Below are positions 16,592 to 25,851 of a stretch of DNA of 64,000 nucleotides, one piece after another. Source of the stretch: Psychromonas sp. 14N.309.X.WAT.B.A12 (GTDB taxonomy: Bacteria; Pseudomonadota; Gammaproteobacteria; Enterobacterales; Psychromonadaceae); NCBI RefSeq assembly GCF_030397575.1, contig NZ_JAPNXS010000006.1, forward strand, positions 124,001 through 188,000. The letters run 5' to 3'. The notes under the pieces were generated by a model. It had not been told where the DNA came from. It saw only the letters and a list, made by a program, of their open reading frames with translations, and searched no databases. How positions within the stretch are numbered: position 1 is the stretch's first letter; every line of letters starts with the position of its first letter. Position numbers and translations under genes: made by a program.

Positions 16592-17179
16592 TTATTCGGG
16601 CGCGGCTTCAGTTGCACTTTCTACTTCGCTAGCTGAAACATCAGGCTCAGCAACGGCCGTAGGAGTCTCTTCTGTAGCTGACATAGCTTGTTGGTTAAGT
16701 GGGTCAATCAAGTTGGTATGTTCAGGGTCAGGTAAGCGCATGTGAATGTTTTCAGTATCCACTGAAGTCTCTGTATATAACGCATCAACTATATTATCCC
16801 ATTCAGAAATAGTACCTGCAATCGCGGCAATAAATACAATTAAAATAAACCAGCCAAATTTATTAGATGATTTTTTCTTGGTACTTAATAAATAGGGATT
16901 GCTTAGTGTGTTGTTTGATCTTGACGGTATGCTGAGTTGTTGATATTCAGAAAATGATTCTATTTCTGCTAATTGCACCGCTTTTGCATAATTGGCTAAG
17001 TAGCCACGAAGGTAGATAACAGGATAACGTTTATCTGCTATCAGCAACTCTAAGTCATTTTCAATGTCATTTACCACAGAGGCTTTTAAGTTGAGTTTTA
17101 ACGCGAGCTCTTCTACGGAGAAATTGGCGGCTATACGGTGTTCTTTTAAGGCTTGATCAAGAGTCATTACAGTGTCCAT
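16592..17179 (-). CDS. rodZ: Cell-shape protein RodZ, short form lacking the periplasmic beta domain
   Basis: Protein of about 195 residues. The N-terminal helix-turn-helix domain (TLDQALKEHRIAANFSVEEL, later YLRGYLANYAKAVQL) binds MreB. A basic patch (STKKKSSNKF) precedes one transmembrane helix (GWFILIVFIAAIAGTI). The remaining 70 or so periplasmic residues are low-complexity and acidic (TEETPTAVAEPDVSAS). E. coli RodZ has 337 residues with a DUF4115 beta domain, which is absent here. The 286-bp gap after the stop cannot encode it. It lies 13 bp after pilF. Start ATG 17179; ATG 17167 is also possible. Confidence 0.85.
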   Translation of the reverse strand: MDTVMTLDQALKEHRIAANFSVEELALKLNLKASVVNDIENDLELLIADKRYPVIYLRGYLANYAKAVQLAEIESFSEYQQLSIPSRSNNTLSNPYLLSTKKKSSNKFGWFILIVFIAAIAGTISEWDNIVDALYTETSVDTENIHMRLPDPEHTNLIDPLNQQAMSATEETPTAVAEPDVSASEVESATEAAPE

Positions 17180-17192
17180 TATCAACTTAGTG

Positions 17193-17978
17193 TTAAATAT
17201 TGTGATGCTTATTAGTCAAATAGTCTAACGCTTGTTGAGACTCGGGAAATTGCGTTAATAGTTGCTCAGAATATCGCTCTAAACTATTTTCTTTCCCAGT
17301 AGCATAACTCAAACGAATCCATTGCCATAGACTTTCAGCAGTAGCGTCCGACGCTTTTTGGAAAGAAAATAGGTTTAATATCGCTTCTTTATAATTTTTT
17401 TCGGTAATGTTGAGTTTTGCTAAAGATAAATTAATCTCATTACTTTTAGGACTATGCGCTAATGCATATTGATAATAGAAAATCGCTTTTTCATTGAAAC
17501 CGGCCTTTTCAGAGCAAATAGCAGCATTCGCATAAGTACGCGCAACACGAGTATATTTTGGGGCGGAAATTGCTTTTAAGAAAGCAGCATCCGCTTCGTC
17601 ATAACGCGCTTGACCACACAAAAATGTACCGTAGTTATGATAAGTATCACCGTTGCTAGCATCTAAGGAAATGGCTTCTTTGTAGAACTCTTCTGCTTTT
17701 TTATTCTCTTGTACCTTCTCATAATAATAGGCAAATATACGATGCACTTTTGCACTATCAGGTTGATAAGATAAAGCTTTGTCTAAGTTCTCTTTGGCTT
17801 GCTGCATCTGTTCATTTTCAATATACACGAGGGCAAGTTTAATACGTGTATCGGCAGCCCCTTCTGGGTCAAAGGCCATTTTCTGCCCTTTAGGATTGTT
17901 TAAGGTCGTGACAGTTTCACTTGATACACAAGCAGAGATAAAAAAAATAGATGATAAAATTATAAAGATAAATCGCAT
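17193..17978 (-). CDS. pilF: Type IV pilus biogenesis/TPR lipoprotein PilF
   Basis: Protein of 261 residues. The lipoprotein signal is MRFIFIILSSIFFISACVSS, with lipidation at Cys17. Several TPR repeats follow (KLALVYIENEQMQQAKENLD, AKVHRIFAYYYEKVQENKKA, TYHNYGTFLCGQARYDEADA). PilF/PilW pilotins help the PilQ secretin reach and assemble in the outer membrane. The gene stays at its usual place between rlmN and rodZ even in species without type IV pili, so it does not prove piliation here; pilABCD is not at its usual nadC-coaE site. Confidence 0.93.
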   Translation of the reverse strand: MRFIFIILSSIFFISACVSSETVTTLNNPKGQKMAFDPEGAADTRIKLALVYIENEQMQQAKENLDKALSYQPDSAKVHRIFAYYYEKVQENKKAEEFYKEAISLDASNGDTYHNYGTFLCGQARYDEADAAFLKAISAPKYTRVARTYANAAICSEKAGFNEKAIFYYQYALAHSPKSNEINLSLAKLNITEKNYKEAILNLFSFQKASDATAESLWQWIRLSYATGKENSLERYSEQLLTQFPESQQALDYLTNKHHNI

Positions 17979-18060
17979 ACATTCCTCAGGCGCTAATAGT
18001 CGTGCAGGAAAATTATTTCAAGTTCCCCTATTGTGAAGTAACTTGAGGCCGGATGCATGT

Positions 18061-18106
18061 TTTTTTTAACTGTTCTTGGGTTTTGATCTATTTACCCAAG
18101 AACAGT
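18061..18106 (-). terminator. Intrinsic terminator of rlmN
   Basis: On the minus strand CTGTTCTTGGGT pairs with ACCCAAGAACAG (12 bp) around a 12-nt loop. It is followed by TTAAAAAAAA, so the downstream tract is A-rich, while the plus-strand tract before the stem is T-rich. It lies between rlmN and pilF. The A-rich tail on the minus strand weakens the call. Confidence 0.55.
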
Positions 18107-18122
18107 CTGATTTTAAAGAGGA

Positions 18123-19241
18123 TTAACTTTGTTGAATATTAATGTTTTCACCGTGTTTACGTTTGTTCATAGTACGCTTAGTACGGTCAATTACGTCCCC
18201 CACTAACTGTCCACATGCTGCATCAATATCATCACCACGTGTTTTACGAACGATCACTGTATAACCGTATTCCATCAACACTTTATTAAAACGGTCAACA
18301 CGACTGTTACTTGGTTTAGTGTAATCATTACCAGGGAAAGGATTAAACGGAATTAAGTTAATCTTACACGGCGTATCTTTTAACAGATGTGCAAGCTCAT
18401 GTGCTTGATCTGTTGAGTCGTTCACGTGATCCAGCAGTAAATACTCAACCGTTACTTTACCGCGGTTTGCATTTGATTTTGCAACATAACGTTTAACACC
18501 CGCTAAGAAGTCAGCGATATCGTATTTATCGTTAATTGGCATCATTTTAGAACGCAATTTATCATTTGGCGCATGTAATGAGATAGCTAATGCAACATCA
18601 ATACGGTCACCTAAGATATCTAATGCAGGAACAACACCTGATGTAGATAAAGTCACACGACGTTTAGATAACGCATAACCTAAATCATCTAACATTAACT
18701 CCATTGCTGGAATCACGTTATTTAAGTTAAGTAATGGTTCACCCATCCCCATCATTACTACGTTGGTAATTGGACGTTGACCACTTTCCCCCATTACACC
18801 AATAATTTTAGCCGCACGCCACACCTGACCAATAATTTCAGATACCGTTAAGTTGCGGTTAAAACCTTGTTGTGCAGTTGAACAGAAATCACATGCCAAT
18901 GCACAACCTACCTGAGAAGATACACATAAGGTCGCGCGGTCTTTTTCAGGAATATAAACGGTTTCAACTTCTTGGTCACCCAGTGTCATTGCCCATTTAA
19001 TGGTGCCATCTTCACTGCGTTGCTCTACTTTTACTTCAGGTGCAACAATTTCAGCACGTTGCTTTAATTTTTCACGCAATGCTTTATTGATGTTGGTCAT
19101 TTGATCGAAATCATCACAACCAAAATGGTAGATCCATTTCATTACTTGTTCTGTACGAAACGGTTTTTCACCCATTTCAGTGAAAAAATCGCGTAAACCT
19201 TGACGGTTTAGATCTAATAGGTTTACTTTTTTCTGACTCAT
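18123..19241 (-). CDS. rlmN: 23S rRNA m2A2503 / tRNA m2A37 methyltransferase (radical SAM)
   Basis: Protein of 372 residues from the ATG at 19241 ([20 protein letters not shown]). The radical SAM cluster motif CALACDFC lies near residue 115. The methyl-carrier cysteine is in [13 protein letters not shown] near the C-terminus. RlmN methylates A2503 in the peptidyl transferase centre and A37 of some tRNAs. The gene heads the rlmN-pilF-rodZ-ispG run. A longer start at a TTG (19253) lacks conservation. Confidence 0.98.
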   Translation of the reverse strand: MSQKKVNLLDLNRQGLRDFFTEMGEKPFRTEQVMKWIYHFGCDDFDQMTNINKALREKLKQRAEIVAPEVKVEQRSEDGTIKWAMTLGDQEVETVYIPEKDRATLCVSSQVGCALACDFCSTAQQGFNRNLTVSEIIGQVWRAAKIIGVMGESGQRPITNVVMMGMGEPLLNLNNVIPAMELMLDDLGYALSKRRVTLSTSGVVPALDILGDRIDVALAISLHAPNDKLRSKMMPINDKYDIADFLAGVKRYVAKSNANRGKVTVEYLLLDHVNDSTDQAHELAHLLKDTPCKINLIPFNPFPGNDYTKPSNSRVDRFNKVLMEYGYTVIVRKTRGDDIDAACGQLVGDVIDRTKRTMNKRKHGENINIQQS

Positions 19242-19426
19242 GCGATGCCTCAACTAGACTAATTCTGGTATAAATTCGGAGGGGGATTGTACATATTTTG
19301 AATACCCGATGCTAGTCACAAATTTTAACTAAAAAAATACCTGAACCATTTCTGGCATCAGGTACTTGTTGCATAAGCATTATTTGAAGTTTCACAAAAA
19401 AAATTGTTTGAAAAATAAACGACAAC

Positions 19427-19657
19427 TTATACAAATGTGACTAATGGAATCACTTTATCTTTTTGCCAAGTATAAAATATTTGTGCACTTAACTTATCAC
19501 CCCGACTATTCACTATCTTTTGAATATGCCCTCTTTTCATCAATATCGCTAACATCGGCGCAACACCTTCTCGACTGATATGAAAGGTCGTCAATAAACG
19601 ACTCTCTGCGACATATTGATGAGTTTCTATATAATTTGATAAACGTTTTAATATCAT
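19427..19657 (-). CDS. feoC: FeoC-like winged-helix protein without cysteines
   Basis: Protein of 76 residues with a predicted winged-helix fold: LSNYIETHQYVAESRLLTTF, then HISREGVAPMLAILMKRGHI, then QKIV as a wing. It overlaps the end of feoB by 4 bp (ATGA). FeoC is the small cytosolic partner of the FeoB iron transporter. E. coli FeoC carries four cysteines for an iron-sulfur cluster, whereas this protein has none, as reported for Vibrio-type FeoC. Assignment rests on fold and position. Confidence 0.8.
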   Translation of the reverse strand: MILKRLSNYIETHQYVAESRLLTTFHISREGVAPMLAILMKRGHIQKIVNSRGDKLSAQIFYTWQKDKVIPLVTFV

Positions 19658-21948
19658 GCTCTAACCCACTTTTGTTGCTCGCGAGAACTGCATTTTAGTA
19701 ATAAATTGCCTTTATTTCTTAGGGCATATATAGCTCCCACAATGATTAAGATAGCGCTCGATAAATAAGTAAAGCTAAGTATTGGGTGCGCAGCAATAGT
19801 CGCTATTTGGTAATAAACAACGGCAACGATATAAGCAATACCTGTAGACCAAATAGCCACAAAACGTGCCCAGTTCATCCCCACTTCTCTGACTATCGCC
19901 CCCATTGCCGCTGCACAAGGAGCATAAAGCAAGATGAACAGTAAATAAGCAAAAGCAGCTTGCTGGCTAACAAAAGCCTGTTGAATATTTGTGTAAATAG
20001 TTAAGTCAACGCCTTGCTCTTCAGCTGCAAGCGTTAAGTCTTCTAATTCTCCGACATTAATGCCTAGTGGGTCACTGATATCAATACCCATTAAATTTTC
20101 TGGAATGGTGGCTACAGCAATAGATAATTTTTCTAATAAACTTAATGCCTCTTCCTCCTCACGGACTTCATTGTCATACAGGCTATTTAAGGTGCCTACC
20201 ACTGCTTCTTTAGCAAAGATACCCGTTACGATACCCACCGTCGCAGGCCAGTTTTGCTCATTGATTCCTAAAGGTGAAAGTACCGGTGTAATAGTTTGTG
20301 CAATTTTACTTAATACAGAGCCTTCAGTATCTTGATGGCCAAAACTCCCATCCATACCAATTGAGTTAACCACATTTAACAGTGTCACCACTAAGACGAT
20401 AGTTTGTCCTGCACCAAATACAAAACCTTTCAACTTCTGCCAAGTTTTAATCCCAGTATTCTTTATCGTTGGCAGCTCATAATCAGGAATCTCCAAGATC
20501 ATATTTTCACTTTTCCCTGGTAAAATGGTTCTGCTTAAAATAAAACCGGTTAATACCGCGACTAAAATCCCGATCAGATAAAGCAAGAAAACGATATTTT
20601 GACCTTGATTTGGAAAGAATGCGCTAGCAAATAAAGCATACACAGGTAAACGTGCTCCACAGGACATAAATGGTGACATCACAACAGTTAACAAACGTTC
20701 ACGTTCTTTCTCTAAGGTTCTTGCAGCCATTACAGCAGGAACCGTGCAACCAAATCCAACAATCATAGGTACAAACGATTTACCTGGTAAACCAATTAAT
20801 TGCATCAGTCTATCAATCACAAATGCCGCTCGTGCTAAATATCCAGAACTTTCAAGCACAGCTAAAAACAAATACAAACAAGCAATAACGGGAATAAAAG
20901 TCATGACCGTTTGAATACCACCGCCCACTCCATAGGCTAAAACATTAATTAACCAATCTGGTGCACTGACTGCGGTCAACCATTGTGCCGTTTGATCAAC
21001 AAATAAAGCACCAGAAGCAATATCAAAGAAATCAATAAACGCACTACCTACATTAATAGCAAACATAAACATCAAGTACATCACCAATAAAAAGACGGGT
21101 AAACCGGTATAACGGTTCAATGCAACTGCATCTATTTTATCGGTTAAGCTTTTACTTAAGCAGCCTTTGGTACGCACTGCTAATTGGGTCAATTGATAGA
21201 TATAGGTATAACGCGTATCAGCAATCTGTAAGTCAATATCGAATGATATTTGGCTGCTGATATGTTGCACTTTTAAGCGAGTCTGTATAGGTAACTGTTC
21301 AATAACCGATGCATCACCTTCTACACACTTAATGGCAAACGCTTTTTTATGAAGGTATCTTTCCGTGTCAAAATAGTATTCTATTTTCGACAATACAGCT
21401 TCTAACTGGTCTCCATAATCTAAAGATAAATCAGGTATTAACGCAGCAGGATCTAACTTTTCTATGATTGTTGTTAGCTTAGTTACCGCCTGTTGATTAT
21501 GTGCTGAAATAGCAATAACTGGGCAACCTAATTGTTCACTCAACAGCTTATCATTAATCACTTTTTGCTGTTTATCTGCAACATCTATTTTGTTTAACAC
21601 CACCATCACTGGCAGACCTAACTCTAATAACTGCACGGTCAAATATAAACTTCTTTCTAAACAACTAGCATCAATAATATTTAATACCATATCCGGCTGA
21701 CTATGCATGATGTAATCAAAGGCAACACGTTCATCCATTGAACTCCCCTGTTGGTCGATATCTAGATTATAGATACCGGGTAGGTCGATCACTTTTATTG
21801 CTTTATCATTAATGTTGAAGTGTCCGGTTTTCTTTTCAACTGTCACTCCACTCCAATTCCCTACTCTTTGATGACTACCTGTGAGTGCATTGAATAAGGT
21901 CGTTTTACCTGAATTAGGGTTACCTATGGTGGCTATATTCATTGACAT
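19654..21948 (-). CDS. feoB: Ferrous iron transporter FeoB
   Basis: Protein of 764 residues. The N-terminal G domain has GNPNSGKTTLFN (G1, residue 8), DLPG (G3) and NKID (G4). A helical GDI-like spacer follows, then a polytopic membrane domain with two Gate motifs, including VGFGCTVPAVMAARTLEKER and the later CAAAMGAIVRE segment. FeoB imports Fe(II) across the inner membrane, mainly under low oxygen. Its start is 1 bp after the feoA stop codon, and it overlaps feoC. Confidence 0.98.
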   Translation of the reverse strand: MSMNIATIGNPNSGKTTLFNALTGSHQRVGNWSGVTVEKKTGHFNINDKAIKVIDLPGIYNLDIDQQGSSMDERVAFDYIMHSQPDMVLNIIDASCLERSLYLTVQLLELGLPVMVVLNKIDVADKQQKVINDKLLSEQLGCPVIAISAHNQQAVTKLTTIIEKLDPAALIPDLSLDYGDQLEAVLSKIEYYFDTERYLHKKAFAIKCVEGDASVIEQLPIQTRLKVQHISSQISFDIDLQIADTRYTYIYQLTQLAVRTKGCLSKSLTDKIDAVALNRYTGLPVFLLVMYLMFMFAINVGSAFIDFFDIASGALFVDQTAQWLTAVSAPDWLINVLAYGVGGGIQTVMTFIPVIACLYLFLAVLESSGYLARAAFVIDRLMQLIGLPGKSFVPMIVGFGCTVPAVMAARTLEKERERLLTVVMSPFMSCGARLPVYALFASAFFPNQGQNIVFLLYLIGILVAVLTGFILSRTILPGKSENMILEIPDYELPTIKNTGIKTWQKLKGFVFGAGQTIVLVVTLLNVVNSIGMDGSFGHQDTEGSVLSKIAQTITPVLSPLGINEQNWPATVGIVTGIFAKEAVVGTLNSLYDNEVREEEEALSLLEKLSIAVATIPENLMGIDISDPLGINVGELEDLTLAAEEQGVDLTIYTNIQQAFVSQQAAFAYLLFILLYAPCAAAMGAIVREVGMNWARFVAIWSTGIAYIVAVVYYQIATIAAHPILSFTYLSSAILIIVGAIYALRNKGNLLLKCSSREQQKWVRA

Positions 21949-21949
21949 A

Positions 21950-22174
21950 TTAATACTCCACTATAATTTGCTTAGCGATACTTTTACGCAGAGCAATTGC
22001 ACTATTAGCACATCGAATAGCTAAAGGGTCACCTAATGGCGCAGTACGTAATAACTGTACCTTTGCACGCGGCAAAAAACCTAGATTGAGTAACTTTTTA
22101 CGCATTACCGGTTCCAGCGCATTAATATTAACAATACTTGCGGTTTGCCCTGTTTTTAACTCAGATAATCTCAT
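21950..22174 (-). CDS. feoA: FeoA, SH3-like partner of FeoB
   Basis: Protein of 74 residues from the ATG at 22174, preceded by AGGGG. It starts MRLSELKTGQTASIVNI and has the SH3-like RKKLLNLGFLPRAKVQLL and DPLAIRCANSAIALRK segments that define FeoA. FeoA binds the FeoB G domain and is needed for full transport. First gene of feoABC. Candidate Fur and FNR sites lie 50-120 bp upstream. Confidence 0.95.
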   Translation of the reverse strand: MRLSELKTGQTASIVNINALEPVMRKKLLNLGFLPRAKVQLLRTAPLGDPLAIRCANSAIALRKSIAKQIIVEY

Positions 22175-22223
22175 AGTGACCCCTATCATTTATTCATTGA
22201 GATGTTTTAAACAGGAAATTAAT

Positions 22224-22242
22224 ACAAACTATTATCATTAAC
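22224..22242 (-). promoter_or_regulatory. Candidate Fur box upstream of feoA
   Basis: On the minus strand GTTAATGATAATAGTTTGT matches the 19-bp Fur consensus at 13 positions by hand count, with the left half (TAATGATAAT) nearly perfect. It lies 50 bp before the feoA start, where Fur-Fe2+ would block transcription when iron is plentiful. Regulation of feo by Fur is well established in relatives; this site is inferred. Confidence 0.6.
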
Positions 22243-22282
22243 AATACAAATTGAAGCGCTTGACTAGGTAATAAAGAGTCTG

Positions 22283-22296
22283 TTGTTTTAGATCAA
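22283..22296 (-). promoter_or_regulatory. Candidate FNR site upstream of feoA
   Basis: TTGTTTTAGATCAA fits TTGAT-N4-ATCAA with one mismatch. It lies 109 bp before feoA and 107 bp before yciH. FNR activates feo in E. coli under low oxygen. A CRP-type protein could bind a similar sequence, so the assignment is tentative. Confidence 0.45.
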
Positions 22297-22402
22297 TTTA
22301 GCCACGCGATTTAAACAGATTTTATGAATAGAGAGTTGAGTTTTACATCTTTAATAGGAACAGGTATAAACATAAACAAGAACTTAATATGCAGGAATAC
22401 TC

Positions 22403-22729
22403 ATGGACTTTAGTGAATTGAATTTAGTCTACTCTACCGATGGCGGAAAAGTAGAAAAAACCAAACCAAAACAAAGCGCTCCCGAAGGCGATGGCATTAT
22501 TCGTTTACATAGAGAAACAAAAGGTCGTAAAGGAAAAGGCGTAACACTGATCAAAGGTTTACAGCTGAATGAACCTGAAATCAAAGCATTAGCGAAAGAC
22601 ATTAAAAAGAAAACGGGCTGTGGCGGCACAGTAAAAGATTTTGTCATTGAAATTCAAACAGACCAACGTGACATTATTAAAAGCGTGCTAGAGAAAAAAG
22701 GTTACCAGGTAAAACTATCGGGTGGCTAA
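22403..22729 (+). CDS. yciH: SUI1/eIF1-like translation factor YciH
   Basis: Protein of 108 residues with a full SUI1 fold: IRLHRETKGRKGKGVTLIKG, then IKALAKDIKKKTGCGGTVKD, then VLEKKGYQVKLSGG at the C-terminus. The KTGCGGTVKD loop is the family signature. YciH resembles eIF1 and can affect start-codon fidelity in vitro; its role in bacteria is unsettled. AGGA lies 8 bp before the ATG. It is monocistronic, divergent from feoABC, and ends at a terminator. Confidence 0.95.
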   Translation: MDFSELNLVYSTDGGKVEKTKPKQSAPEGDGIIRLHRETKGRKGKGVTLIKGLQLNEPEIKALAKDIKKKTGCGGTVKDFVIEIQTDQRDIIKSVLEKKGYQVKLSGG

Positions 22730-22747
22730 CTCAAAAATGTGACTACT

Positions 22748-22777
22748 AAAAAAAGGGGCCGATAGCCCCTTTTTTTA
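22748..22777. terminator. Bidirectional terminator between yciH and the HopJ-family gene
   Basis: AAAAAGGGGC and GCCCCTTTTT form a 10-bp stem around a short loop, followed by a run of Ts on the plus strand and, symmetrically, on the minus strand. Confidence 0.92.
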
Positions 22778-22796
22778 CTTTATACCGTTTTTAAAT

Positions 22797-23141
22797 TTAT
22801 TTAGCGGTTAACGCTGTACCTGCAAAGTCAATCCCCGCCCAACCGTTAATCATAAACTGACGAATGTTTTGATGATCTTGTGCCTCTGGATGCGCTAATA
22901 CATCATCACGGTAATAAGTGCCAAAACAAGCTAACGTTTGTGCTTCTGATAATTTATTTAACTGTGCAAATGAAAATATTTTACATGAGCCAGCATTTTC
23001 ACCTTCAGCATTTTTTTGCTGACCATTATTAAAAGCTGTTGCTTTAAATTCATAATTATCTTCAATCACCGCCATAGTCTCAGTAAACTCAACTTGCTCT
23101 GGTGTGTTGCTCAGCTTATTTAAAAAATCTTGTAATAACAT
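22797..23141 (-). CDS. HopJ type III effector-family protein
   Basis: Protein of 114 residues beginning MLLQDFLNKLSNTPEQVEFT. Blocks VIEDNYEFKATAFNNG, NAEGENAGSCKIFSFAQLN and CFGTYYRDDVLAHPEAQDHQ define the small HopJ family (named after Pseudomonas HopPmaJ). The family is widespread in free-living marine bacteria that lack type III secretion, so an effector role here is unlikely. The fold and N-E-G/H pattern hint at a housekeeping protein of unknown function. The ATG at 23141 is chosen over the longer reading to 23279, which overlaps yacG and is not conserved. Confidence 0.88.
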   Translation of the reverse strand: MLLQDFLNKLSNTPEQVEFTETMAVIEDNYEFKATAFNNGQQKNAEGENAGSCKIFSFAQLNKLSEAQTLACFGTYYRDDVLAHPEAQDHQNIRQFMINGWAGIDFAGTALTAK

Positions 23142-23184
23142 CCTGTACCCTTTTATTTTTACGTTTATATTTTCTGCGATTATA

Positions 23185-23379
23185 TTAATCTTCTTCGAAA
23201 TAAATAGTTTTATTCTGTGGCATATTTTCAGGACTAACCGACTCACCTTTAATGCGTTTTTCTTCGTCAGCCCATTCACCTAAGTCAATAAGTTGGCAGC
23301 GTTTACAGCAAAATGGGCGATACATGCTGGTCTTATCCCAAACCACTTCTTTTTGACATGTTGGACAATTAACCTTCAT
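23185..23379 (-). CDS. yacG: DNA gyrase inhibitor YacG
   Basis: Zinc-finger protein of 64 residues. Ligands are CPTC at residue 5 and CCKRC near 24, followed by the conserved [13 protein letters not shown]. The C-terminal tail is acidic. E. coli YacG binds GyrB and blocks DNA binding by gyrase. It lies 15 bp after zapD in the conserved coaE-zapD-yacG run. Confidence 0.95.
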   Translation of the reverse strand: MKVNCPTCQKEVVWDKTSMYRPFCCKRCQLIDLGEWADEEKRIKGESVSPENMPQNKTIYFEED

Positions 23380-23394
23380 CTTTACTCCTCACCA

Positions 23395-24126
23395 TTAACA
23401 AAATATTTGTTCAAATTCTATATGTTCAGCTTGGCTATTTTCCGCATCTGCATTCATAAAGCGCACAGAATAACGATGTTTATGGCCAGATACCATAGGG
23501 TAGACCTGCAAACTAGGATCAACATTTAAGATAATAAACAAAGCATGCTCAACTTCCCCTTGGAAGAAGCCATTATTCGCTTTCTGAATTGATTTAATCC
23601 CTTGATGACGCTTAATTTTTAAAAATAAAAACAAAGCGCGCTCTAGCACTTGAAAATACTCATACCAATTTTTGGTATCTGCTCTTTTAACTTCAATTGC
23701 TTGTGCACACCAAAAGTGAAACTGTGGCAAATCAAAACTGCAACAACCACCAGGAATAAAGAAACGCTGTTTAAGTGAGGTTAAAAAACGGCTGTCTTTG
23801 AAGAATTTAAGCTGTTTAGACATCACTAATAATGCACTAATCAATTCACTAATCTCTACCATTAAGGCTTTAATTGCTTGTGTATCAGCTTGCTCACTGC
23901 TCAACCAAGATTGCATTTCTTCAGATAATGCACGTAAATCTTTAATTAAGTCATGTCGAATATCACTGCGGTCACTTAATTCAATTAACTCGAATAATGA
24001 TTTGAAATAAGTAATGGCATCATTATCGTTATTCAATGAGATACTTTGACTAATTTGTAGGAAAAGCGATTCAAAGCGTAAATAGCTACGGCTTTTTTCT
24101 GTCAGGGGATATTCAAAAGAGATCAT
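23395..24126 (-). CDS. zapD: Cell division protein ZapD
   Basis: Protein of 243 residues, close to the 247 of E. coli. It begins MISFEYPLTEKSRSYLRFES, the family signature, and contains PGGCCSFDLPQFHFW near residue 125 and GHKHRYSVRFM near the C-terminus. ZapD binds the FtsZ C-terminal tail and bundles filaments in the Z ring; ftsZ is about 9 kb away in this window. Confidence 0.96.
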   Translation of the reverse strand: MISFEYPLTEKSRSYLRFESLFLQISQSISLNNDNDAITYFKSLFELIELSDRSDIRHDLIKDLRALSEEMQSWLSSEQADTQAIKALMVEISELISALLVMSKQLKFFKDSRFLTSLKQRFFIPGGCCSFDLPQFHFWCAQAIEVKRADTKNWYEYFQVLERALFLFLKIKRHQGIKSIQKANNGFFQGEVEHALFIILNVDPSLQVYPMVSGHKHRYSVRFMNADAENSQAEHIEFEQIFC

Positions 24127-24196
24127 AAGACTGTCTATTCATTTTTATAAAAAAGTAAGGTTACATTAAGGAGCTACCACTAAACAATCAAAAACC

Positions 24197-24796
24197 TTAC
24201 TTTTGTATGGATAAAAACTGTAAATGTAACATTTTAACTTGTTCCTTAAGTGCAACAAGATCGGATTTGCTATTATCGATAATATAATCAGCCTGCTGTC
24301 GTCTTTCTGATCGGCTAATTTGTGCATCTATAATTGCTTGTATTTGTGCCCTTGAATTATTGTCGCGCTGCATAGCACGTTCAATTTGCAAGGTTTCTGG
24401 TACATCAACCACCAGCGTAAAGTCGGTGTATTGTGTTAATTTATTTTCTAGCAACAACGGTGCTTCTAATATTACATATTGGCTTTCTGCTTGTGCAAGT
24501 TGTGCTAATAAAGCTTCTCTAATAAGCGGGTGCAATAAATTATTTAACCATTGCTTTTTCTGATCCGAAGAGAAAATGATTTGTCTCAGCATTGCTCGGT
24601 TCAGTCCGCTACTTTCATCTATGACTTCTTTACCAAAATAAAGTTCAATCTCTGCTAAAGCGGGCTGCCCTGGTGCAACAACTTCTCTTGCCACAAGGTC
24701 GGCATCAACGACTTCTACCCCTAACGCTTTAAATTCATTAGCAACTGTTGATTTACCACTGCCAATCCCGCCCGTTAACCCAATAATAACTCGCAT
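24197..24796 (-). CDS. coaE: Dephospho-CoA kinase
   Basis: Protein of 199 residues with the P-loop GLTGGIGSGKSTVAN at the N-terminus, VVDADLVAREVV, and the substrate-lid segment EAPLLLENKLTQYTD. CoaE phosphorylates the ribose 3'-OH of dephospho-CoA, the last step of coenzyme A synthesis. It is 70 bp upstream of zapD. Nothing but a 115-bp spacer separates it from the divergent nadC. Confidence 0.97.
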   Translation of the reverse strand: MRVIIGLTGGIGSGKSTVANEFKALGVEVVDADLVAREVVAPGQPALAEIELYFGKEVIDESSGLNRAMLRQIIFSSDQKKQWLNNLLHPLIREALLAQLAQAESQYVILEAPLLLENKLTQYTDFTLVVDVPETLQIERAMQRDNNSRAQIQAIIDAQISRSERRQQADYIIDNSKSDLVALKEQVKMLHLQFLSIQK

Positions 24797-24872
24797 ATTT
24801 TGCTCTCTTACTTGAATCGTTTTATTTTATAGATCATAACTACTTAGATCATTGGTATTCAATGTTCATTAA

Positions 24873-25766
<894 letters not shown>

Positions 25767-25792
25767 GACTTAAAAATTAATACCATTATCTG

Positions 25793-25851
25793 AAAACCTT
25801 TCTACACTTAGTACACTCGGTTCAGCCACTAACTAAGTATAGAGAGGTTTT
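25793..25851 (+). promoter_or_regulatory. Long hairpin enclosing the ligE ribosome-binding site
   Basis: The left arm AAAACCTTTCTACACTTAGT (25793-25812) pairs with ACTAAGTATAGAGAGGTTTT (25832-25851), with one G-U wobble and one C-A mismatch in 20 pairs. The loop is 19 nt. The right arm contains the Shine-Dalgarno GAGAGG (25842-25847) and ends at the base before the ligE ATG (25852). The structure could repress ligE translation, act as a nadC terminator (AAAACC...GGTTTT), or both. That is inferred from base pairing only. Confidence 0.7.

Noticed and set aside
22797-23141. Secreted virulence effector
   Set aside because: Only the family name suggests it. There is no secretion system or signal here and the context is housekeeping.
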